Source: Peptoniphilus obesi ph1
GTDB lineage: Bacteria > Bacillota > Clostridia > Tissierellales > Peptoniphilaceae
Reading direction: 5' to 3'
Assembly (NCBI RefSeq): GCF_000311865.1
Contig: NZ_HE978582.1
Coordinates: 1-49,007, forward strand
Length of the DNA stretch: 49,007 nucleotides
The translations under genes were made by a program, and so were the position numbers. Below the pieces are notes generated by a model that saw nothing but the letters and a program-made list of their open reading frames with translations, had not been told where the DNA came from and made no database searches. Shown one piece after another: positions 23,819-31,724 of the stretch. The stretch's first letter is position 1. Each line of letters starts with the position of its first letter.

Positions 23819-24175
23819 ATGTCAAATAGATTTAGAAATGAAAGAATAGAAATAAAATTAACTAAGGAAGAAAAAGAAGTTTTTGAAAAGAAAATGAAAC
23901 TTGCTAATTGCAAAACTATGTCCCACTTTCTTAGAAAATGTGTATTGGAAAAAGAAATTTATGTTGTGGACTTAGAACCATTTAGAAACCTACAATGGTT
24001 GCTTTCAAATGCAACAAATAATATAAACCAGATCGCAAAAGCAACTAATACAACTGGTGTTATTTACAAAAATGAAATTGAATCTATGAATAATCAGATA
24101 GAAAAATTATCAAAAGAAATATGGCAGATCCATTCCCTACTTCTTAATAAATCAAAAGAAAGTTCTGGTGATTAG
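23819..24175 (+). CDS. mobC: Mobilization protein MobC (relaxosome accessory)
   Basis: 118 aa. A ribbon-helix-helix-like N-terminus (RNERIEIKLTKEEKEVFEKK), then the MobC core MSHFLRKCVLEKEI and LSNATNNINQIAKATN with a C-terminal helix. MobC assists strand opening at oriT and loads the relaxase. Its stop overlaps the relaxase start (TAGTATG), an operon pair. RBS AAAGGAGAA. It is on the plus strand, opposite to the conjugation backbone. Confidence 0.9.
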   Translation: MSNRFRNERIEIKLTKEEKEVFEKKMKLANCKTMSHFLRKCVLEKEIYVVDLEPFRNLQWLLSNATNNINQIAKATNTTGVIYKNEIESMNNQIEKLSKEIWQIHSLLLNKSKESSGD

Positions 24176-24176
24176 T

Positions 24177-25508
24177 ATGGCAATTACAAAGATACATCCT
24201 ATAAAATCAACTCTAAATTTGGCAATAGATTATATAACCAATAGTGAAAAAACTGATGAAAAAATCCTAGTATCTTCATTCAAATGTCATCCATCTACTG
24301 CCCATATTCAATTTTTGAAAACTCGAGAAGATAATGATACTAAAGGTACAGTTTTAGCTAGACATTTAATCCAATCTTTCCTACCAGGAGAGGTCGATCC
24401 TACAAAAGCTCACGAAATTGGAATGGAATTATGTAAGAAAATTTTAAAAGAAGATTATGAATTTGTTCTTGCAACTCATATAGATAGAGGGCATATCCAT
24501 AACCATATTATTTTTAATAATGTTAATTGCAAGACTGGTAAATGTTACCAATCTAACAAAAAATCTTACCACAAAATCAGGTATCAAAGTGACGAATTAT
24601 GTAAAGAAAATAAGCTTTCAGTTATTGATGAAAATTATGAAGCTTACAAAAGAAAATATAAAACTGCTAGTAAGTCTTGGTACGAATATGACCAAAAAAA
24701 GAAAGGAAATTCTTGGAAGTCTAAACTGCAATTTGATATAGATAGAATGATTAATAAGTCTAACTCGTGGGAAGAGTTTTTAGAAAATATGGAATATCTT
24801 GATTATGAAATTAAGTTTGGTAAACACATTGCTTTTCGTCATAAAGATAAGCAAAGATTTACAAGAGCTAAGACTATCGGAGAAGATTATACCGAAGAAA
24901 AAATCAAAGAAAGAATAGATTTAGCTCTCAAAAATAAAGCTAATCCTATTAAAAAACGTGTAGGAAATATTATTGATATATCTACTAATGAGAAAGCTCA
25001 ATCCTCTAAAGGTTATGAAGTTTGGGCAAGAAAACACAATATCAAAACAATGGCAGATTCAATAATTAAACTTCGAGAACAAGGAATTAATTCAATTACT
25101 CAACTCGATGACCTGATCAAAAAATCTGCTGATGATAGACAAGACTTATTAGATAAAATAAAGAAAATTGAAAGTGAAATGAAGAGTTTATCCCAAGATA
25201 TGGAAAATATAAATACTATAAATAAGTATCGTGAAATATATAAATACCACAAGAAAAATCCTGAGGACAAACAATTTGCAGAAGAATATTATAGCGAACT
25301 TTCCGTCTACAAAATAGCTGCTAAAGAAATTTTAGAAAACTATAAAAAACTGCCAAACACAAAAGAAATACTATCAAACCTCGATAAATTACAAGAAAAA
25401 AAGAACACCCTTATGCAAGAGTATTCTTCCTCAAAATCCACTATGGATGAGTTTTATAAGATACGAAAAAATTACGGAATTTATATGGATAAGGAGATGG
25501 AGAGATAG
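24177..25508 (+). CDS. Relaxase / mobilization nuclease (MOBP-type)
   Basis: 443 aa from the ATG at 24177 (a GTG three codons earlier is possible). N-terminal relaxase domain: candidate nucleophile Y19 in LAIDYI and the metal-binding triad HIDRGHIHNH at 101-110. A long lysine-rich helical C-terminus (about 290-440) probably contacts the coupling complex. It nicks oriT, stays covalently bound and leads the strand into the recipient. It is the only intact relaxase in the window. A degraded copy of its last ~40 codons lies at 30825-30950, beyond the peptide-resistance cassette. Confidence 0.92.
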   Translation: MAITKIHPIKSTLNLAIDYITNSEKTDEKILVSSFKCHPSTAHIQFLKTREDNDTKGTVLARHLIQSFLPGEVDPTKAHEIGMELCKKILKEDYEFVLATHIDRGHIHNHIIFNNVNCKTGKCYQSNKKSYHKIRYQSDELCKENKLSVIDENYEAYKRKYKTASKSWYEYDQKKKGNSWKSKLQFDIDRMINKSNSWEEFLENMEYLDYEIKFGKHIAFRHKDKQRFTRAKTIGEDYTEEKIKERIDLALKNKANPIKKRVGNIIDISTNEKAQSSKGYEVWARKHNIKTMADSIIKLREQGINSITQLDDLIKKSADDRQDLLDKIKKIESEMKSLSQDMENINTINKYREIYKYHKKNPEDKQFAEEYYSELSVYKIAAKEILENYKKLPNTKEILSNLDKLQEKKNTLMQEYSSSKSTMDEFYKIRKNYGIYMDKEMER

Positions 25509-25525
25509 TGTCCTCTCCTCTTTTT
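25499..25525 (+). terminator. Terminator overlapping the relaxase stop
   Basis: GGAGAG (25499-25504) / CTCTCC (25513-25518) followed by TCTTTTT. The same structure accompanies the remnant copy at 30941-30966. Confidence 0.7.
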
Positions 25526-25552
25526 AAAATTACTTTCAACTTATTTTTCCAA

Positions 25553-26305
25553 CTATATTCTTTTGCTAATTCTTTTCTTTTTGCCAACTTTCATGCCCTT
25601 TAATATTTTATATGAAATAAAGCAACAACCAAAATTTACAAGTACACTAATCGCAAATTCCAACATGGATGTTTCATACGCTCCTGACAAAATAAACACA
25701 GATGATATTGGATAAATGGCTCTTAAAATTTCCTTTGAGGCAAAAAATATTCCCACAAAAGAGTATATCTCAGCGATAATCAGAGCTATCCAGTAGCTCC
25801 TTTTAACAAGTCCAATAAGTGCAATAATTGGAGATATTACCATAAAAACGCTTATTCCAGTTAATACATATACAACAAAATAGTGAACTACTTCACTCAT
25901 ATTTACTGCGTGTAAATGCAATACCGCTTCTATAATTAAGGATGCCGTAAATAGTATTAAATAAACAAAAATACTACCTAATAGAGTAATTATCATTTTT
26001 GCAGTAATCATATTACTCTCGTCTATCGGTATTAGCCTTAATGATTTCAGTACATCTTCTTGTTCCTCACGACAAATAATATATCCTCCAAACAATGCTA
26101 TCAAACTTGGCAAGACAAAATATGTGGTCAAAGAATGCACCTGTAAAATATACCATCCAAATGTGTCTATATACTTTTCCCTACTAAATGTAAATTGTCC
26201 TTGAAGAAAAACAACTCCCAAAGTCATTATGAGTGCAAATACAAGCAAAAATATCAATTTTGATCTGTGAAGTTTTTTATATTCAGCTAATAAAAGTGTC
26301 TTCAT
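25553..26305 (-). CDS. ABC-2 type permease (peptide-resistance transporter)
   Basis: 250 aa with six hydrophobic segments (first at about 17-35, last at about 215-235) and a basic tail. This is the layout of lantibiotic-immunity permeases of the LanE/LanG and CprBC kind. The start ATG abuts the stop of the preceding permease gene. It probably forms the channel with its sister permease and the ATPase at 27030-27953. Confidence 0.8.
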   Translation of the reverse strand: MKTLLLAEYKKLHRSKLIFLLVFALIMTLGVVFLQGQFTFSREKYIDTFGWYILQVHSLTTYFVLPSLIALFGGYIICREEQEDVLKSLRLIPIDESNMITAKMIITLLGSIFVYLILFTASLIIEAVLHLHAVNMSEVVHYFVVYVLTGISVFMVISPIIALIGLVKRSYWIALIIAEIYSFVGIFFASKEILRAIYPISSVFILSGAYETSMLEFAISVLVNFGCCFISYKILKGMKVGKKKRISKRI

Positions 26306-27037
26306 TTACCATCCTCTCCTTTTCAATAATAATTTTGTAACTATTGTAAATCCGACGACCCATATCCCTATACAAAGAAGAGAATAAAATATATTTATAT
26401 CCTGATTTAATATTATTCCCGGGACATCCCTCAAAACAATTGCTGTAGAGCTTGATAATGGGTGTATATACATATTAACCATTAAAATTACAAATCCCGA
26501 AAAGGCATAAACAATCGTAATGCAAATCGGTAAAATGTATTTTTTTGTTAAAAATGCGATAGATAAAATAGGCAGCATGGAAACTGATAAAAGTCCACTA
26601 ATCTCAAAACACTTTCTAATGAGAAAAATCAATAAAAAGTGATCCATCTCTATATGATGAATAATTCTTCCAAAAAGAAGTGTAATGAGAATTGATAAAC
26701 CCATAAAGACTAAAGTATATAAAAACACAATTATAAATTTGCTAATTAAAAGCTTCGTCTTTTGTATCGGAACAATCCATAATGCTTTAAAAGTGTCATT
26801 TTCATACTCCATAGACACAATCATTGTGGAAAATATTCCTAATATAATTGGTAAAATCAGCCATAAATTATAACTAAAGATTGTCCATTTGAAATATTTC
26901 ATTGCATTGTCTGAAAGGTCTATATTCCCAAAGTATATAGTGGCAAGCAATGGCATTAAGAGTGTTGCCAGAAACATCATCCAAACAATCTTTTTCCTTT
27001 TCAATTTAAGAAACTCTACTTTAACTAAATTAAGCAA
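26306..27037 (-). CDS. ABC-2 type permease (peptide-resistance transporter)
   Basis: 243 aa; KVEFLKLKRKK before the first helix is typical of lantibiotic-immunity permeases, then six hydrophobic segments. The start is a TTG at 27035-27037, strongly supported by the RBS GGAGGAGAGGG. It overlaps the end of the ATPase gene by eight bases. Sister to the permeases on both sides of the cassette. Confidence 0.8.
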   Translation of the reverse strand: MLNLVKVEFLKLKRKKIVWMMFLATLLMPLLATIYFGNIDLSDNAMKYFKWTIFSYNLWLILPIILGIFSTMIVSMEYENDTFKALWIVPIQKTKLLISKFIIVFLYTLVFMGLSILITLLFGRIIHHIEMDHFLLIFLIRKCFEISGLLSVSMLPILSIAFLTKKYILPICITIVYAFSGFVILMVNMYIHPLSSSTAIVLRDVPGIILNQDINIFYSLLCIGIWVVGFTIVTKLLLKRRGW

Positions 27038-27953
27038 TTCCCTCTCCTCCGGTTATCTTCTTGAAGTAATCTTCCAAAGAATCATTACAGGTTTGTGATG
27101 AAGCCACCGATATTCCATTCATAACTAATGACTTATTAATTTTTGCCATATCTAATCCGTGACTATATATCTTTACATGATTATTATCTTCAACAGAATA
27201 GTTGGTTATTCCGAACTCTTTTTCCAACACAATAGTCGTCTTTGATACATCAGACACTTCCAACATAATATACTTTCTATTTTTTTTATTTAATTCTTCC
27301 ATGCTGCTTTCTTCTAAAAGAACCCCTTTATCTATAATGCCAACTGTATCAGCGAGAAGTGTTATTTCAGATAAAATATGACTGGAGATTAAAATTGTCT
27401 TTCCTTTTTTTATACTTAAATCTTTTATAAAATTTCTAACTTCCGCTATTCCAATGGGATCTAAGCCATTTGTCGGTTCATCTAAAATTAAAACCTCTGG
27501 ATCATGTAAAATTGCATTAGCAATCCCAAGTCTCTGCTTCATTCCTAAAGAGTAATTTCCGAATAGTTTCTTATCTTTATGTGGTAAGCCAACTACTTCT
27601 AAAGCATTTTTTACCGCATCAGGGAAAGCCGTTCCTCTAAGCAGTGCAAATATTTCCAAATTCTCCGTCCCTGTAAGATTAGGATAAAATCCGGGTGTTT
27701 CAATAATCGCACCAATTCTTGGATAAATCTTTTTCTCATTACCTTTTATATTTTGGTTAAAAACACTTACTTCACCATTCGTAATATCAGTAAGTCCCAG
27801 TATCATCTTCATAATAGTGGTCTTTCCTGCTCCATTTCGTCCTAATAGCCCGTATATAGAACCTTTTTCAATGTGTAAATTTACCGAATTTACAGCCTTT
27901 TGTTCTCCATACACTTTTGTTAAATTCTTTGTTTCAATAATATAGTTTTTCAT
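27030..27953 (-). CDS. ABC transporter ATPase (BcrA/LanF/CprA-like)
   Basis: 307 aa from the ATG at 27953 (RBS AAGGAGA; the frame's earlier ATG has none). Walker A GRNGAGKTT near 44, signature YSLGMKQRLGIANA near 135, Walker B VLILDEPTNGLD, switch histidine in SSHIL. The C-terminal ~90 residues form the accessory domain usual in bacitracin and lantibiotic immunity ATPases. It energises the permeases encoded on both sides. Confidence 0.9.
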   Translation of the reverse strand: MKNYIIETKNLTKVYGEQKAVNSVNLHIEKGSIYGLLGRNGAGKTTIMKMILGLTDITNGEVSVFNQNIKGNEKKIYPRIGAIIETPGFYPNLTGTENLEIFALLRGTAFPDAVKNALEVVGLPHKDKKLFGNYSLGMKQRLGIANAILHDPEVLILDEPTNGLDPIGIAEVRNFIKDLSIKKGKTILISSHILSEITLLADTVGIIDKGVLLEESSMEELNKKNRKYIMLEVSDVSKTTIVLEKEFGITNYSVEDNNHVKIYSHGLDMAKINKSLVMNGISVASSQTCNDSLEDYFKKITGGEGIA

Positions 27954-27967
27954 TTTCTTTTTTCTCC

Positions 27968-28735
27968 TTAATAATTTTGTCTTTTCATAGATTTTATAGA
28001 GAACACAAAAAATAGTGTTCCAATTGTTAAAATATGTAACAAACAACTAAACTGCGATACATTTAACGAATATCCACCTATACTGTTTTCTACCATTTCT
28101 TTGGCAGCCGATGATACATTTTGATAAACCCCTAATAAACTTGCAAGCGGATGTATATGAACTAATATCGAAGCTCCAAATATCCCAATTCCTAAATAAA
28201 GCAAGCACATAGAAATAGGTAAAACATAACTCTTAGAAAAAGTAGCAATATAAATTACCGGAAGCATTGCAATCGGAATTAATAAAGCTGCAAGCATATA
28301 TAATATTGCTGCCTCTTTTAATGTAATTAAATTAAAATCTACGAATCCGGCACTTAATACTGCACCCAAAACTGATGACATATATGTTAATACCATCAAA
28401 AATATAGTCAGTAATTCTATCAAAATAAATTTCGCAAAAAATACTTCAAATCTACTAACCGAAGTTATTAGTACATTCTTTAAAGTGTCATTCTTCCTTT
28501 CGTCAAAAAATAACATTGTAGAAATCATTCCAATTACGATTGGCAAGAACACAAAAGTTATATTCTTAAACGCTAAACAATATAAGTCTCCAAAACTATC
28601 CATGATAGGACTTTCTCTTGAAATTGAAAATGCTCTTTCAATTGCAAACAAATTCAAGATAACAGTTAGTATAATAATACCTATCAAAATTTTACTTCTC
28701 TTCCATTTTTTTATTTCAGCTTTTATCAAGAACAT
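27968..28735 (-). CDS. ABC-2 type permease, first of the cassette
   Basis: 255 aa, six hydrophobic segments; AEIKKWKRSK before helix 1 and the DERKNDTLKNVL cytoplasmic loop are typical of the family. RBS AAGGAGGTG. It lies upstream of the ATPase; a third permease alongside two downstream ones is unusual, as LanFEG and CprABC systems normally have two. Expression probably starts at the promoter with direct repeats at 28758-28791. Confidence 0.8.
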   Translation of the reverse strand: MFLIKAEIKKWKRSKILIGIIILTVILNLFAIERAFSISRESPIMDSFGDLYCLAFKNITFVFLPIVIGMISTMLFFDERKNDTLKNVLITSVSRFEVFFAKFILIELLTIFLMVLTYMSSVLGAVLSAGFVDFNLITLKEAAILYMLAALLIPIAMLPVIYIATFSKSYVLPISMCLLYLGIGIFGASILVHIHPLASLLGVYQNVSSAAKEMVENSIGGYSLNVSQFSCLLHILTIGTLFFVFSIKSMKRQNY

Positions 28736-28757
28736 ATCGCACCTCCTTACAATAAAT

Positions 28758-28791
28758 ATTATAAATGATTAACCTTGCCATAATCTTGCGA
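28758..28791 (-). promoter_or_regulatory. Probable response-regulator site and promoter of the ABC genes
   Basis: On the minus strand, direct repeats TCGCAAG (28785-28791) and TGGCAAG (28774-28780), 11 bp apart start to start, overlap the -35 region of a TATAAT (28758-28763) -10. Tandem repeats at one helical turn are the usual OmpR-family site. Confidence 0.5.
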
Positions 28792-28821
28792 CACCCTTGT
28801 TTTTATCTTGTTTCAATAAAA

Positions 28822-28850
28822 AAAGCCCCAAAAGGGGCTTTCTAAATCAG
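28822..28850 (-). terminator. Terminator after the kinase gene
   Basis: AAAGCCCC (28822-28829) / GGGGCTTT (28834-28841); on the minus strand the hairpin is followed by TTTTTTTATTG. It separates the regulatory genes from the transporter genes. Confidence 0.85.
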
Positions 28851-28854
28851 CTAA

Positions 28855-29763
28855 TTACATTGCAAACTCCACAGTAAAGACAGTTTTTATGTTAGGTATA
28901 CTACTTACCCTTATTTTGGCATTATTCACTCTTAACAATTCTTTAGCAATTGATAAGCCAAGTCCCGATCCTTTTGTTAATCTTGAACTATCTGCCTGAT
29001 ACATCCTATCAAATATATATGGTAAGTCCTTTTCACTTATACCATTTCCATTATCTAAAATCATCAAAGTAGCTTTTGTATCCGATTCTTCTAATTTCAA
29101 GTGTACTCTATCACAATTACTGTGAATAATAATATTGTTTATAATATTGTTTAAGCTCCTAAAATAGGCATTTTCATCTATCTTTATATAGAATTCCTGT
29201 TCCGGAATTTCAATTTCATAACTTATATGTTTTTCTTCAAAAATAGGAATCCAGTCGCTTATCACATTTCTTGTTAATTCATTCAGGTCTTTATCTACAA
29301 AAGAAAACTTCCATTCTCCTGAATCCAACTTTACCCAATCAAAGAGTTTTTCTACAAAATCCTTCAAGTAATGTGCCTTACTTAAAGAAATTTTTATATA
29401 ATCTTCCTTCTCATCTCCCGTAACAATTCCCTCTTGCACTGCTTCCAAATACCCGACCATAGATGCTAAAGGAGTTTTCACATCATGAGACAAACTTGTC
29501 ATAAGCGATTTATACGCCTGTTCTGACTGCTTTTGTTCTATTAGCTTGTTCTGACTTTGTAGAGTTATCTCATTTATATCATGACAGATCTTTTCTGTAG
29601 TTTCATTTTTCTTAATTAAAATTCTGCGATTGTAATCACCATTTTTTATATCAACGAGTACTTCCTGAATACTGTTTATTTCTTTTTTTATGTTGGTAAT
29701 TTTTTTTAACAAACAAAAAATTACAAATATCAATAATAAGATTATGATGATTTTTACATCCAT
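28855..29763 (-). CDS. Sensor histidine kinase (peptide-sensing type)
   Basis: 302 aa. One N-terminal membrane helix (5-20) and almost no extracellular loop, so the stimulus is sensed in or through the membrane or via the ABC transporter. H-box SLSHDVKTPL with H93, N-box NIINNII near 208, G1 DNGNGIS and G2 GSGLGLSI. Only four bases separate it from the response-regulator gene. RBS GGGGGT. Confidence 0.9.
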   Translation of the reverse strand: MDVKIIIILLLIFVIFCLLKKITNIKKEINSIQEVLVDIKNGDYNRRILIKKNETTEKICHDINEITLQSQNKLIEQKQSEQAYKSLMTSLSHDVKTPLASMVGYLEAVQEGIVTGDEKEDYIKISLSKAHYLKDFVEKLFDWVKLDSGEWKFSFVDKDLNELTRNVISDWIPIFEEKHISYEIEIPEQEFYIKIDENAYFRSLNNIINNIIIHSNCDRVHLKLEESDTKATLMILDNGNGISEKDLPYIFDRMYQADSSRLTKGSGLGLSIAKELLRVNNAKIRVSSIPNIKTVFTVEFAM

Positions 29764-29766
29764 ATA

Positions 29767-30465
29767 TCATACCCCCTTACTAAAACGATAACCCACGCCC
29801 CTAACTGTCAAAATATAAGTTGGTTCTTCAGGGTTAGGCTCTATTTTTTTTCGAAGCTTACTGATAAAAGACATGATATTACTATCATCAAAAAGATAAT
29901 CTTCTTCCCAAACATTCGTATATATTTGTTTTTTTGTAAAAATCCTCCCTTTATTAGACGCAAGAAAATACAATAAATCAAATTCTTTATTTGTTAATTC
30001 TATGTTATTATCACTTATTTTTACAATTCTATTTTCCTTATCTATTTGCATACCATCTATTGTGAGTATATCAGACTGGTCTGTGCTTTTCTGATTGAAA
30101 TCTATATATCTACGAACCATAGCTTCAACTCTTGCCTTAAGTTCATTTATATTAAATGGCTTTGTCAAATAGTCATCAGCACCTTGTTTAAGTCCATAAA
30201 TTTTTGAATCATCATCAGACTTCGCAGTCAGCATTAAAACCGGAATAGTGCATTCTTCCCTTATCATCTCCAGAACTTGAAACCCATCAAAATCAGGAAG
30301 CATAATATCTAATAAAATCAGACACAAATTATTTGCATTTCGTATTTTCTTATATCCGTCTAATCCATTATTGGCAATATCAACAGAATATCCATCAGTA
30401 CTTAAACACTTTTTAATTAAATTACATAATGCAATATCATCATCTATAATTATTATCTCTCTCAT
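29767..30465 (-). CDS. OmpR-family response regulator
   Basis: 232 aa. Receiver with acidic pocket DDD (8-10), phosphorylation site D53 in LLDIMLPD, and conserved T/K (MLTAKS, TKPF). The C-terminal winged helix ends ILTVRGVGYRF. Partner of the kinase; it should bind the direct repeats upstream of the permease operon and so turn on the transporter in response to peptides. Confidence 0.93.
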   Translation of the reverse strand: MREIIIIDDDIALCNLIKKCLSTDGYSVDIANNGLDGYKKIRNANNLCLILLDIMLPDFDGFQVLEMIREECTIPVLMLTAKSDDDSKIYGLKQGADDYLTKPFNINELKARVEAMVRRYIDFNQKSTDQSDILTIDGMQIDKENRIVKISDNNIELTNKEFDLLYFLASNKGRIFTKKQIYTNVWEEDYLFDDSNIMSFISKLRKKIEPNPEEPTYILTVRGVGYRFSKGV

Positions 30466-30485
30466 ATCTCATAACTCCATACTTC

Positions 30486-30698
30486 TTATTCAATATAATT
30501 ATCATCAAAGGAAAATACATCATTCGGTGTACAATCTAAAGACTTACATATTTTTTCTAAGTTTTTAAGTGTTATAGGCTTATTTTTTCCCATCTGTGCC
30601 ATAACATTAGTGGTAATCCCTGCCATAACTATTACATCTGTTTTCTTCAAACTCTTCTTCGCCAATAGTATCCATAATGGTTTATAATTCAATGCCAT
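30486..30698 (-). CDS. XRE/Cro-type helix-turn-helix regulator
   Basis: 70 aa, single HTH: LWILLAKKSLKKTDVIVMAGITTNVMAQM, then LKNLEKICKSLDCTPNDVF. No effector domain. It is the first gene of the unit, 20 bp before the response regulator. A near-consensus promoter (TTGAAT-N17-TATAAT) lies 36-65 bp upstream. Confidence 0.8.
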   Translation of the reverse strand: MALNYKPLWILLAKKSLKKTDVIVMAGITTNVMAQMGKNKPITLKNLEKICKSLDCTPNDVFSFDDNYIE

Positions 30699-30734
30699 AC
30701 TAATCCTCTTTTCTTTATAACGATTTTTGGAGTA

Positions 30735-30763
30735 ATTATATCACTTTTATTGATTATATTCAA
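30735..30763 (-). promoter_or_regulatory. Promoter of the XRE-regulator-kinase unit
   Basis: TTGAAT (30758-30763 on the minus strand), 17 bp, TATAAT (30735-30740). Confidence 0.65.
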
Positions 30764-30824
30764 TTTTTATTTGATTTTTAAAAGATTGTTTACAACCATT
30801 TTTTACATTTTGTCTTTATACAGA

Positions 30825-30950
30825 CTTAATAAACTGAACAAAAAAAGAATACCCTTATGCGAGAGTATTCTTCCTCAAAAAAACAATGGACGATCTTTAC
30901 AGGATACGAAAAAACTAGGAATTTATATGGGCAAGGATATGGAGAGATAG
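30825..30950 (+). pseudogene. Degraded second copy of the relaxase C-terminus
   Basis: Bases 30825-30966 closely match the relaxase end and terminator at 25391-25525 (REYSSSKKTMDDLYRIRKN versus QEYSSSKSTMDEFYKIRKN at protein level). A base missing in the A-run near 30845 and another near 30916 break the frame, and no upstream relaxase sequence is present. It is a direct repeat flanking the peptide-resistance cassette. No other feature is visible in 30699-31021 apart from the XRE promoter and the following terminator. Confidence 0.75.
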
Positions 30951-30980
30951 TGTTCTCTCCTCTTTTTTCCTCCAAACAAA

Positions 30981-31014
30981 AAAAGAGTCGGTGCAGTACT
31001 AAGACCACACCGAC
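30981..31014 (-). terminator. Terminator of the backbone transcript
   Basis: GTCGGTG (30987-30993) / CACCGAC (31008-31014); on the minus strand TCTTTTTTTG follows. It ends the backbone operon just after the OB-fold gene. Confidence 0.8.
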
Positions 31015-31021
31015 CATAAGT

Positions 31022-31681
31022 TTATCTTTCAGCTTCTTTTGATGTTTCTTTCTTTTCTTTAGGCTTTCCCTTATCTTCAGTCTGATATTTTTTGATTTCT
31101 CCAAGCACAGACTCTTTCTTTTTTTCTTGTCCTTTCATTTGTTCTTTTGCTTTTAAGAGCTTAGAAGATAAAATACGAACATTTTTATGTTCCTTTCCGT
31201 TGCTGTCAATGCTTGTTTTTACTTGTCCAAATATTTTAACAAAATCTCCTTTTTTTAGGTTCTCTAAATCTTTTGTCTTATCTCCATAAGCTGAACAATT
31301 GGTATAAATTTTATTCCCATCGTCATCTTTTGAAACGATTGAAAAGTTGCTTACCTTGAACTTTTCTCCATTTGCATTTTCTCTTTCAAGATTTTCTACT
31401 TTGCCTGCTATATTACCCACGAGATTTATGAGGTCATCTTTTTCTTCAAGTTCATTGGTATTTTCAACAATCTTACCTTGTTCTTTCATATCATCAATCA
31501 TATAGTCAAAGTCATCACTTAGTAGACCTGTTGTGTCATTGTTCATATATAAAACATAGACTTCTTCAAGTGCCTTTTCATCATTAACACCTTTTTCTAT
31601 ACTAACAAGTGCTTTTATAAAGTCCTTGTAATTATCATTCATCATTTCCTCTAAATTTTCTCTAATATCTTTGTATTCCAT
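31022..31681 (-). CDS. OB-fold (SSB-like) conjugative-element protein
   Basis: 219 aa: an acidic helical N-terminal half (1-90), a beta-rich region (about 105-175: FKVSNFSIVSKDDDGNKIY, CSAYGDKT, LKKGDFVKIFGQVKTS, HKNVRILSSKLL) with the strand order of single-stranded-DNA-binding OB folds, and a lysine/glutamate tail. It probably protects or handles the transferred strand; DNA binding is inferred. RBS AAGGAGG. Last gene of the backbone, next to a terminator. Confidence 0.65.
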   Translation of the reverse strand: MEYKDIRENLEEMMNDNYKDFIKALVSIEKGVNDEKALEEVYVLYMNNDTTGLLSDDFDYMIDDMKEQGKIVENTNELEEKDDLINLVGNIAGKVENLERENANGEKFKVSNFSIVSKDDDGNKIYTNCSAYGDKTKDLENLKKGDFVKIFGQVKTSIDSNGKEHKNVRILSSKLLKAKEQMKGQEKKKESVLGEIKKYQTEDKGKPKEKKETSKEAER

Positions 31682-31724
31682 ATTTTCCTCCTTGTACTAA
31701 ATAAGGAGAGCTATTCGCCCTCCT

